This document shows positions 1-6,123 of a DNA stretch of 8,591 nt, piece after piece; position 1 is the first letter of the stretch, and every line of letters starts with the position of its first letter. The DNA comes from Flavobacteriales bacterium. GTDB taxonomy: Bacteria > Bacteroidota > Bacteroidia > Flavobacteriales_F > PHOS-HE28. Under the pieces are notes generated by a model. The model was not told where the DNA came from, searched no databases, and saw only the letters and a list, made by a program, of their open reading frames with translations. The stretch covers positions 1-8,591 of the forward strand of contig JADZGG010000339.1 of NCBI GenBank assembly GCA_020854015.1, in the 5' to 3' direction. The position numbers and the translations under genes were made by a program.

Positions 1-234
1 CCGGACAAGTGCGACAAGCTGCAAGGGGATCTGATGTTGATCCACGGCGGCATTGATGACGTGGTGCTGCCAGAGCACAGTTACGCCTTCATCAAGAACA
101 GTGTGAGCAAGGGCGTTCAGCTCGACTTCTTCGTGTACCCCGGTCACCCGCACAACGTGCGCGGCAAGGACCGATTGCACCTTATGACCAAGGTGCTGGA
201 CCACATCGACCGCGTGATCCAGCCAAAGCCTTAA
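1..234 (+). CDS. S9 family (DPP-IV-like) prolyl peptidase, C-terminal fragment
   Basis: This is the last 77 codons of a gene that enters from the left edge. The frame is open from base 1, so the ATG at 34 is internal. The fragment is the end of an alpha/beta-hydrolase domain of the dipeptidyl-peptidase IV group of family S9. These serine peptidases remove dipeptides, often after proline, in the periplasm or at the surface. The piece LMLIHGGIDD aligns with the family's LLIHGxxDD block and carries the catalytic Asp (fragment residue 19). FVYPGHPH carries the catalytic His (residue 51), and KDRLHLMTKVLDHI matches the family's closing helix. The usual Asn after the DD pair is Val here. The catalytic Ser, the beta-propeller and any signal peptide lie outside the window. 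The TAA stop at 232-234 overlaps the stop of the convergent M28 gene. The family is secure; the exact specificity is not. Confidence 0.88.
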   Translation, partial: PDKCDKLQGDLMLIHGGIDDVVLPEHSYAFIKNSVSKGVQLDFFVYPGHPHNVRGKDRLHLMTKVLDHIDRVIQPKP

Positions 235-1454
235 GTCGTACGGACGAAACGCACGGTACGCGACACACCTTCAGCCTCGACCCGCACGAGGTAAGTGCCG
301 GCCGATAGCATGGACGTCGGCAACTCGTACTGGTGTGCGCCGCTCGTAAGAAGACCATCCTCGATCACATTCTCAGTGCGGCCCATGGCATCTGACAGGG
401 TGATTCGTACACGGCCGGCGTGGCGCAGTTCGAACCAGAGCTTTGCCTCCTGGCCGGCAGGGTTCGGATACACACTTAGCGAAGCGACTTTCGGAAAGGT
501 CGTTCCCGCCACTGTTGAAGGTCCGTTCACCGGCACTGCAAGCACCGCCGTAGTGGCGATGCTAAGCCGCGTCAGCCCCTGCCAGTAAGGAAGATCCATG
601 TACTGAAGCAGGTCCGTCGGCGTATGGTAATGCGGATTGCCGTCGTTGTCGAAGTCCTCGATCACCAGGATGGCCCCATAGCCCTCGGTCCAGAATGACG
701 CGTGGTCGCTGTAGACGGCGCCTGGGTTGTTGATGGCGATGTTGAGGTTCAGGCCATAGGTGCTGTTCACCATCAGCGCGGTGTCCTTGATGGCAAGGCT
801 GTTGGCGGTCGGTCGCGCGTGGATGCGCATGAGACCATCACCGTCGCCATCGTAACTGATGGCATCCATGTTGATCACCGCAGCGATGGTATCATCATTC
901 GCGGCAGCCACTCCCGCGTAGTAAGCACTGCCCACCTTCCCTTGCTCTTCTTCATCCCAGATGGCGAAGACGATCGTGTTCTCGAAGGAATAAGGAGCAA
1001 GCACACGCATGGCCTCCAGGACACTGCAGGTACCGCTACCGTCATCATCCGCCGCTGGTGCGTTCACTGGGCCGCCGGGCATGGCGTCGTAATGTCCGCA
1101 GATCACCACTTTCCTGTCCGGATGCACCAGACCGGTCTTCACGGCGATCACGTTCTCACCTGTGCTTCCTCCAAAAGCCTGCACGGTCGGCGTATAGCCC
1201 ATGGCCGCCATGCGCTGCTGCAACCAGTCCGCCGCCAGGGCGTTACCTGGGTTGAACTTGTTCCTGCTAAGGATGGTCTCCGGGCCATTGCCTACGTCCA
1301 CTGGCTCTTCGCCCGACAGGCGCTCAAGATGCCATACCAGTGAATCGATGCTGACGTTACTGATCGCTGAAACGACCGAGGCATCCTGAGCGTGAATCGC
1401 GTTCGCGAAAATGAGGGATGCCAGACCGGCGAAGGACAGGTAGTGTTGGCGCAT
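231..1454 (-). CDS. Secreted M28 family zinc aminopeptidase with T9SS C-terminal sorting domain
   Basis: A 407-residue exported zinc peptidase. An N-terminal signal peptide (hydrophobic core about residues 8-20) probably ends at AIHA|QD near residue 22. The M28 domain follows with a complete set of expected residues: H121 and D123 in GHYDA, D136 in the ADDDGSG block, E169/E170 in DEEEQG (general base and zinc ligand), D197 in INMDA, and H277 in HYHTPTD. Family members hydrolyse N-terminal residues from peptides with a dinuclear zinc centre. Residues about 322-407 form a T9SS type A sorting domain (SVYPNP, then beta strands, AGTYLVRV, VRFVRT), which predicts passage through the outer membrane and release or surface attachment. 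I chose the ATG at 1454 because the signal peptide begins there and a promoter-like element lies just upstream; a GTG at 1472 is the alternative. It converges on the S9 peptidase gene, and both may help degrade external protein. Confidence 0.92.
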   Translation of the reverse strand: MRQHYLSFAGLASLIFANAIHAQDASVVSAISNVSIDSLVWHLERLSGEEPVDVGNGPETILSRNKFNPGNALAADWLQQRMAAMGYTPTVQAFGGSTGENVIAVKTGLVHPDRKVVICGHYDAMPGGPVNAPAADDDGSGTCSVLEAMRVLAPYSFENTIVFAIWDEEEQGKVGSAYYAGVAAANDDTIAAVINMDAISYDGDGDGLMRIHARPTANSLAIKDTALMVNSTYGLNLNIAINNPGAVYSDHASFWTEGYGAILVIEDFDNDGNPHYHTPTDLLQYMDLPYWQGLTRLSIATTAVLAVPVNGPSTVAGTTFPKVASLSVYPNPAGQEAKLWFELRHAGRVRITLSDAMGRTENVIEDGLLTSGAHQYELPTSMLSAGTYLVRVEAEGVSRTVRFVRTT

Positions 1455-1457
1455 GTC

Positions 1458-1465
1458 GCAAGTTA
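1458..1465 (-). promoter_or_regulatory. Putative -7 element (TAACTTGC) of the M28 peptidase gene
   Basis: On the minus strand TAACTTGC ends only 3 bases before the ATG at 1454. It resembles the Bacteroidota -7 consensus TAnnTTTG with one T fewer. The identical 8-mer precedes the cytochrome and GT2-methyltransferase genes. No clear TTG (-33) lies at the usual distance. If used, transcription would begin at or near the start codon, giving a leaderless or nearly leaderless mRNA. Confidence 0.45.
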
Positions 1466-1498
1466 GCGTCACCCTCCCTTGTCATCGCAGCAGGCCGA

Positions 1499-2416
1499 TC
1501 AGCTCTTCCCGGCGAGACCCATGCCTTCATCCCAACGCGCACGTGGCCTTGGACCCAGGTCCTTGCCCCCGGCGAAGAACACGATGAGCACGCTGGCCGC
1601 GATGAAGATGAGACTGAAGAGCGTAACGTAGTCCACGTCCAACAGCAGGCCACTGTAGTGCTCGGGCGCGACGATCGTAGGCACCTCCGAGGTGATCTCG
1701 TTGTTGGGAGGCAGGATCGGGGTGATGAAAAAAGCCGTGTTGCTCACCACCTGGGCAAGCATCAGGACCACTCCGCTGTGCGTGTTGTTGTACAACCAGG
1801 CGAGCAGGATGGTGAGGCTTATCATGCAACCATGGAACACCAGGATCGGGTAACCCGGCGGCACGCCTTCGTTGATGGCCACCATAGGCAGGTACCACAT
1901 TCCCCAGCAGTTGCCGATGATCAATGTGCTCACGAGCGCGGAATAGCGCATCTGCAAGCGGGTCAGGCAGAATTTCATCCAACTGGTCTCTTCCACGAAG
2001 GCGATGCCGAAGATGAATGGCAAGGTGACCAGCCAGCCATCCCAGAAGCGCGGCATCATCAGACCCACACCGGGCCACTTGCCCAAGGCCACTATCACAA
2101 CGCCAATGCCGAGGTAAGCGAACAGGAACTTCCAGATGCCTGCTGCCAGGTACCACTTCCCAGGGACCTTCCACACCAGAAAACTGCCGAAGAGGTTGCG
2201 GATACCGGCCATGCCCTCCAACCACCATGTGATACCGACACAGGCCGCCAAGGGTCCGAATACCCGGAACCTGAAAAGCATGTGCAAATGGGGGTCTTCA
2301 TGCAAGTGCCCACCAGGGGGAAGCACGAACCACACGTAGGCCACGATCGCGAACTGCAGACCCAAGGTCAGAAGTACGAACGTCGTGACCGGATTCCGGG
2401 CAACGAAGGATTTCAT
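1499..2416 (-). CDS. CPBP-family (CAAX protease/Abi-like) integral membrane protein with degenerate active site
   Basis: A 305-residue polytopic membrane protein with about eight hydrophobic segments. The middle matches the CPBP/Abi intramembrane protease family: VEETSWMKF (residues 141-149) corresponds to motif 1 (EExxxR), and GNCWGMWYLP (169-177) to motif 2 (usually WGxWHLP). AQVVSN (221-226) corresponds to motif 3 (usually HxxxN). Both glutamates (E142, E143) and the last Asn (N226) are kept. The motif-1 Arg is M147, the motif-2 His is Y175 and the motif-3 His is Q222. The His residues are essential in studied members such as Rce1, so this copy is probably proteolytically inactive or strongly altered. 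The frame is intact, so it is not a pseudogene. I chose the ATG at 2416 because a -7-like element lies 11 bases upstream; an in-frame GTG at 2455 falls upstream of that element. The substrate and role are unknown. It lies between two T9SS cargo genes. Confidence 0.8.
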   Translation of the reverse strand: MKSFVARNPVTTFVLLTLGLQFAIVAYVWFVLPPGGHLHEDPHLHMLFRFRVFGPLAACVGITWWLEGMAGIRNLFGSFLVWKVPGKWYLAAGIWKFLFAYLGIGVVIVALGKWPGVGLMMPRFWDGWLVTLPFIFGIAFVEETSWMKFCLTRLQMRYSALVSTLIIGNCWGMWYLPMVAINEGVPPGYPILVFHGCMISLTILLAWLYNNTHSGVVLMLAQVVSNTAFFITPILPPNNEITSEVPTIVAPEHYSGLLLDVDYVTLFSLIFIAASVLIVFFAGGKDLGPRPRARWDEGMGLAGKS

Positions 2417-2427
2417 GGAGAGTGGTG

Positions 2428-2435
2428 CCAAGCTA
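2428..2435 (-). promoter_or_regulatory. Putative -7 element (TAGCTTGG) of the CPBP gene
   Basis: TAGCTTGG on the minus strand matches TAnnTTTG at seven of eight positions and ends 11 bases before the ATG at 2416. A TTG lies about 25 bases further upstream, slightly farther than the usual -33 spacing. The 6-bp dyad at 2436-2450 abuts it on the upstream side. Confidence 0.4.
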
Positions 2436-2450
2436 TTCGGAAAGTCCGAA
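2436..2450. promoter_or_regulatory. Perfect 6-bp dyad next to the CPBP promoter element
   Basis: TTCGGA-AAG-TCCGAA is a perfect inverted repeat with a 3-base centre. It sits in the 69-bp gap between the cytochrome stop (2486) and the CPBP start (2416), directly against the putative -7 element, within the promoter spacer. That position suits an operator for a dimeric regulator. It could instead be a short hairpin after the cytochrome gene, but no T-tract follows it on the minus strand. Confidence 0.35.
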
Positions 2451-2485
2451 CACACGTCATCAACTCAGGAAAAATCTCCCGGACA

Positions 2486-4483
2486 TCACCTTGTCAATGC
2501 CACCACCCGTTCCACGAATACGCGGTCCTCAGTGCGGATCGCTACCAGGTAGGTGCCTTCGGCAGGAGGGAGATCGACCGCCCATTGCCGCTGTCCGTTC
2601 GGGCGCATGCGCGCGACCAACGCTCCCCGCGCGTCGAAAACCTCAATGCCGAGCACCCGATCGCTCAACCCAACGATCGTCAAGCGGCCGTCACGCACCG
2701 GGTTCGGGTAGATGCGTACACCGAGTTCGGTCAGGTCATCCACTGCTGTGGAGAGGTCCGTGAAGTTCGCATCCTTCACCAACACGGGGCTGTTGTCGGT
2801 GTGGTCGTACATGGTCTTGAAGGTGTCGATGGCCGTGGAGTTGTACGCGAACATTTCGGTCATGTACCGGGGCGGTGCGCTCTGATACCAGAAGCGCGCC
2901 CGGATGTTCAAGGTGCCTGTATAGCCGTTCACCGGCACGTGGTAATGCACAACGTCCGAGCCGCTGCCTTCCACACCAAGGTCGTCCCGGTTGAAATCGA
3001 TGTCGCTCGCAGGGACCCCGTCCACGGTAGTGGTATCATAGGCATAGTGTGTGGAGGTGAACCCCGCAGGGGCGAGGCGATTGTCCTTCAATTTGCTCGC
3101 TGCTCTTTCCAAAGTGGTGGTGCGATCACCATTCACATCGGCCATCACCTGCTCATAGATCTGCGCTTGGTCGGGTAGCGAGATCATGTCGTAGTGGGGC
3201 TCCCAGGAAGGATCATGCCCGACCACATCGTACGAGCCGTCCCAGCCACCGCTATGGAACAGGGTATCTCCTTCATCATTGGTCACCGCCAATTCGAGCC
3301 ATGCCCTGCGCGCTGGGTAGCCACTGGGGAACTTGTGGCCCGCCAGGTTGGTGAGCTTCACCTCGATGAAGGCCGTATCCGCATTCCGGTCCGCCATGGA
3401 GGGTTCCATCAACAAACTGTTCTGTTGCAACATGCGGTTGGTCCGGGCGATCGTACTGTCGAATTGCGTTTCGGTGGCCGTGAGCCCCAGCTCATCGATG
3501 TGATTCTTCAGCAGGTTCAGCATGAACACGTTCGCTCCTGCGAAATGGTGCATGCCGAATGGTGCACGTGGTTGTAAGAAGAGGTAGTTCGCGGAAAGCA
3601 CCACACCCTCGTTGATGCGGGGCACGTGGCAGCCCTGGCAGGTAATGCCGTCGATGTGCTCCTTGTTGTTGAACGAGCTATTGAGCCATTCGTGGTAGGT
3701 GGCCTGTTCCACGAAAGTTCCGCCGGTGAGGTTTCCGCTCAGGTCGGCCGTTTCGGTGATCAAGGTGTGGCAGCCCGCGCATAGCCCGCCATCGTTGATG
3801 TGTTCCCCATACAGGGGTTGGTAGCCCACGAACGCCGTCATCGGCGCCCCGAACAAAGCCTGCGGGTCATCGGGACCACCGAAGGGTCCATAGAGCGGAC
3901 GGCCCAAGGTGTCCAACTTCAGGTTGCCGGAGTTCAGGATACCGATGCTATCCGCGCTCTGGATGTGGCAGGGTACACAGCTCACGCCGTCGAGAGCGGT
4001 CTCATCCTGTTCCAATTCAGCGATGGAGTAGGGCCCTTGGCCGAGGAAGTGCTTGTTATAGCGGCCCATCGGTGCGTGGCAACTGGTGCACTTGTCCTCC
4101 AAGGCGGCCTGGTGGCCAGGGTTCACCAATCCTTCGTGGCTCACTTTTGCCCGCCAGAAAGGGTCGCGAGCACTGTTACCCATCATGCTGCTGCGCCAGT
4201 CATCGGCCACATTCACGTCCACGCCACCCGGAACCGTGGTCATGGCGAATCCGGAAGGATCATGCCCATGACAGCCGCTGCAATTGCCGCTGGCTTTGAA
4301 ATACGTGTTGATCCCGACCGAGAGGGCTCCGTTACCGGCCCGATACTCCGCCAGTTCCTCGGAGGAATGATAAGCATGCGCGCTGGGCACACCACCGCCC
4401 GACCAAGAGACGAACAAGGTGACCAAGCCCCCGATGGAGGCGACCACGACCGTGCGCAGAAGAAGGGTAGAACGTTGGACCAT
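2486..4483 (-). CDS. Secreted pentaheme c-type cytochrome with T9SS C-terminal sorting domain
   Basis: A 665-residue exported multiheme protein. Residues 1-37 are a signal peptide (LLLRTVVV core, ending SAHA|YH). Five CxxCH covalent heme sites follow: CSGCH 68-72, CTSCH 132-136, CVPCH 169-173, CAGCH 235-239 and CQGCH 282-286. This half resembles the cytochrome c-552/c-554 superfamily. A block at 382-388 (GHKFPSG), followed by ARRAWLEL, recurs downstream of the hemes in related multiheme proteins. Residues about 589-665 (VRIYPNP to VERVVALTR) are a T9SS type A sorting domain, predicting export across the outer membrane. The likely role is electron transfer or redox chemistry at the cell surface; no substrate can be read from the sequence. 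The start is the ATG at 4483, because an upstream in-frame extension would overlap the next gene and precede the signal peptide. Heme attachment needs a cytochrome c maturation system, which is not in the window. Confidence 0.88.
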   Translation of the reverse strand: MVQRSTLLLRTVVVASIGGLVTLFVSWSGGGVPSAHAYHSSEELAEYRAGNGALSVGINTYFKASGNCSGCHGHDPSGFAMTTVPGGVDVNVADDWRSSMMGNSARDPFWRAKVSHEGLVNPGHQAALEDKCTSCHAPMGRYNKHFLGQGPYSIAELEQDETALDGVSCVPCHIQSADSIGILNSGNLKLDTLGRPLYGPFGGPDDPQALFGAPMTAFVGYQPLYGEHINDGGLCAGCHTLITETADLSGNLTGGTFVEQATYHEWLNSSFNNKEHIDGITCQGCHVPRINEGVVLSANYLFLQPRAPFGMHHFAGANVFMLNLLKNHIDELGLTATETQFDSTIARTNRMLQQNSLLMEPSMADRNADTAFIEVKLTNLAGHKFPSGYPARRAWLELAVTNDEGDTLFHSGGWDGSYDVVGHDPSWEPHYDMISLPDQAQIYEQVMADVNGDRTTTLERAASKLKDNRLAPAGFTSTHYAYDTTTVDGVPASDIDFNRDDLGVEGSGSDVVHYHVPVNGYTGTLNIRARFWYQSAPPRYMTEMFAYNSTAIDTFKTMYDHTDNSPVLVKDANFTDLSTAVDDLTELGVRIYPNPVRDGRLTIVGLSDRVLGIEVFDARGALVARMRPNGQRQWAVDLPPAEGTYLVAIRTEDRVFVERVVALTR

Positions 4484-4504
4484 CTGTTGAAGGCTTGCAG
4501 ACCG

Positions 4505-4512
4505 GCAAGTTA
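4505..4512 (-). promoter_or_regulatory. Putative -7 element (TAACTTGC) of the cytochrome gene
   Basis: The minus-strand octamer TAACTTGC, identical to the one before the M28 gene, ends 21 bases before the ATG at 4483. It lies in the 100-bp gap after the GT2-methyltransferase stop. I see no clear TTG at the -33 distance. The rest of that gap holds nothing I recognise, and there is no convincing terminator for the upstream gene. Confidence 0.45.
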
Positions 4513-4583
4513 GTGGCACGGGCCACCCTCGCGCCACTCTCCGCAGGCCATTCTTGAACTCCGAAATGGGGAGAACCGGTCGA

Positions 4584-6002
4584 TCAGGCCTTTCGGCAGA
4601 TGGCGATGGTGCTGAGGCCTGTTCCTGGCACCACCTTGTCCCAGATCCGGAACAAGGGCACAAGGAAGTTGTACACCCGCAGCTGGAACGGGGTGATGCG
4701 TTTCTGCTTGCCGATCTTGTTGGCGAAGAACCACGCAAGTTTCCCGGCCTTGTTGAAATAGAACTGGTGTTCCACCGTGAATCCGGCTTCCTTCATCTTG
4801 CCTTCCAGCTCTCCTTTCTCATAACGGCGGAAATGCCCCAATTCCTTATCGAAATCGCTGTAATAGGCCATCCCGAAAGGCACCAGGATCACCAATCGAC
4901 AGCCCTGAGGCACGTGTTCGAACAGATGACGAAGCACGGCACGGTCGTCATCGATATGCTCCAGCACGTTCAGGAACACCACGCTTTCGGGGCCGAACTT
5001 CGTCAGCACGGTATAGTCCTCGCGCAACGTCATATCGAGCTTTGAGAACTGCAGGCGCCGGATGTGGCCCCAACGCTCACGAAGCGGATCCAAGTAATCG
5101 TCGCGATAGTCAGTGAGCAACACGTTCTGGTGCCTCCGAAAGAAGTTGCTCATGTTGCCTCGACCGCAACCGAGCTCGGCCACGCGGTTCCCCAACCAAG
5201 GCTTCACGCTTTCGTACATCCACGTATTGAACTTCGGGGCCTGTTCAATGGCGTCCAGGGTCACTTTGCCCGGGTCGCTGTAGTTGGACGAGAATCGGTA
5301 GCGCACAATGAACCAGAGCGCAGCGAGCCCGTCGGTCCAGCCGATCTTCTTGCCTTCATTGTAGCTGCGCCCGTTGTAATTGATGGGCACCTCGAACATC
5401 CGGAAGCGGTTGAGCGCGCATTTGGCAGCCAGCTCCGGTTCGATGCCGAATCTGTTGCTCACCAATGGAATGGTCTGCAAAGCGGCGGCGGTGAAGGCCT
5501 TGTAACAGGTCTCCACATCGGTCCAGTTGGTGTCGTTCAGCAGGTTGCTGGCGAACGTGAGGAACTTGTTGAACTGGGCATGCCAGAAGAAGAGCACCTT
5601 GCGCTCGGCCCCGGCGAAACGACTGCCGAAGACCACCTCAGCCCGCCCATCGAGGATGGGGGCCAGCATGCGCCCATAGTCACGGGGGTCATACTCCAGA
5701 TCCGCATCCTGGATGATCGCCAGGTCACCGGACATCTCTGCCACCGCGCGGCGAATAGCGGCGCCCTTGCCTTGGTTCTTGGGCTGTTTGAAGATCCGGA
5801 CACGCTTGGGCTCCGCGGCGGCAAGCTCCTCCATCACCTGCCAAGTGCCATCCTTGCTTCCGTCGTCAATGATGATGAGCTCCCGTTCCAATCCCTCTGG
5901 GAGCGGCACACCCAAGACTTGCTCCGCACAGGCGAAGAGGCTGTCCTCCTCGTTGAAGGCGGCCATGAGGATGGAGAGCTTTCGGAATGCGGGAACGGAC
6001 AT
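4584..6002 (-). CDS. Bifunctional family 2 glycosyltransferase / class I SAM-dependent methyltransferase
   Basis: A 472-residue two-domain enzyme of a fusion type known in bacteria. Residues about 7-240 are a GT-A fold of the polyprenyl-phosphate sugar synthase (DPM1-like) branch of GT2: SILMAAFNEED at 10-20, IIDDGSKDGT at 44-53, the metal-binding DADLEYDP at 99-106 and GSRFAG at 126-131. The trailing membrane helices of some DPM1 relatives are absent. Residues about 255-472 are a Rossmann methyltransferase with the SAM-binding VAELGCGRG (274-282) and NVLEHIDDD (345-353). The likely job is sugar transfer to a lipid phosphate or glycan intermediate, coupled to methylation of the same or a related product, on the cytoplasmic face of the inner membrane. 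The start is the ATG at 6002, the first in a strongly conserved-looking N terminus. A 52-base leader containing a 9-bp hairpin precedes it. The sugar and acceptor are unknown. Confidence 0.9.
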   Translation of the reverse strand: MSVPAFRKLSILMAAFNEEDSLFACAEQVLGVPLPEGLERELIIIDDGSKDGTWQVMEELAAAEPKRVRIFKQPKNQGKGAAIRRAVAEMSGDLAIIQDADLEYDPRDYGRMLAPILDGRAEVVFGSRFAGAERKVLFFWHAQFNKFLTFASNLLNDTNWTDVETCYKAFTAAALQTIPLVSNRFGIEPELAAKCALNRFRMFEVPINYNGRSYNEGKKIGWTDGLAALWFIVRYRFSSNYSDPGKVTLDAIEQAPKFNTWMYESVKPWLGNRVAELGCGRGNMSNFFRRHQNVLLTDYRDDYLDPLRERWGHIRRLQFSKLDMTLREDYTVLTKFGPESVVFLNVLEHIDDDRAVLRHLFEHVPQGCRLVILVPFGMAYYSDFDKELGHFRRYEKGELEGKMKEAGFTVEHQFYFNKAGKLAWFFANKIGKQKRITPFQLRVYNFLVPLFRIWDKVVPGTGLSTIAICRKA

Positions 6003-6024
6003 GGAAGAATGGCGGTGAATGAAC

Positions 6025-6051
6025 GGATCCCCGCATTTGTTCCGGGGATCC
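6025..6051 (-). promoter_or_regulatory. 9-bp perfect hairpin in the 5' leader of the GT2-methyltransferase gene
   Basis: GGATCCCCG (6025-6033) and CGGGGATCC (6043-6051) form a perfect 9-bp, GC-rich stem with a 9-base loop. It lies between the putative -7 element (6055-6062) and the ATG at 6002, ending 22 bases before the start codon. Transcribed, it would fold at the very 5' end of the mRNA. It could stabilise the message, affect initiation, or bind a regulator as DNA. No T-tract follows it. Confidence 0.55.
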
Positions 6052-6054
6052 AGC

Positions 6055-6083
6055 GCAAGTTAACGATCACGCTTTGCGCCCAA
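6055..6083 (-). promoter_or_regulatory. Putative -33/-7 promoter of the GT2-methyltransferase gene
   Basis: On the minus strand TTG (6081-6083) is followed by an 18-base spacer and then TAACTTGC (6055-6062), the same octamer as before the M28 and cytochrome genes. The arrangement fits the Bacteroidota pattern of TTG about 17-23 bases before TAnnTTTG. Transcription would start close to the 5' edge of the hairpin. The remaining bases to 6123, downstream of the DUF5606 stop, show no clear terminator. Confidence 0.5.
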
Positions 6084-6123
6084 CGCGGCACAAGCACTTG
6101 AAAAGGGCCCGCGAAAGAACGGA

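Noticed and set aside
1455..1472. GTG start at 1472 for the M28 peptidase
   Set aside because: The added residues (MTLTCD) precede a complete signal peptide. The AGGGAGG stretch beside the GTG leaves no usable spacing, and the promoter-like element lies downstream of it. It is not fully excluded.
1499..2416. CPBP gene as a pseudogene
   Set aside because: There is no stop or frameshift, the membrane segments are intact and several motif residues are kept. The changed residues point to a diverged function, not decay.
2417..2455. GTG start at 2455 for the CPBP protein
   Set aside because: It would lie upstream of both the dyad and the -7-like element. The ATG at 2416 begins a typical positively charged N terminus before the first membrane helix.
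1418..3178. A 586-codon open frame on the plus strand
   Set aside because: It runs antisense to the CPBP gene and the 3' half of the cytochrome gene, both of which carry family motifs. Its product is rich in His, Arg and Gln, has no domain pattern, and looks like a GC-rich antisense shadow.
3800..4513. A 237-codon plus-strand open frame
   Set aside because: It is antisense to the heme-binding half of the cytochrome gene, where CxxCH motifs fix the true frame.
4484..4738. An 85-residue N-terminal extension of the cytochrome
   Set aside because: It overlaps the end of the GT2-methyltransferase gene in another frame, has a low-complexity Ser/Arg/Cys make-up, and would bury the signal peptide that begins at 4483.
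5064..6101. A 345-codon plus-strand open frame
   Set aside because: It is antisense to the GT2-methyltransferase gene, whose motifs are unmistakable, and it runs through that gene's promoter and leader hairpin.
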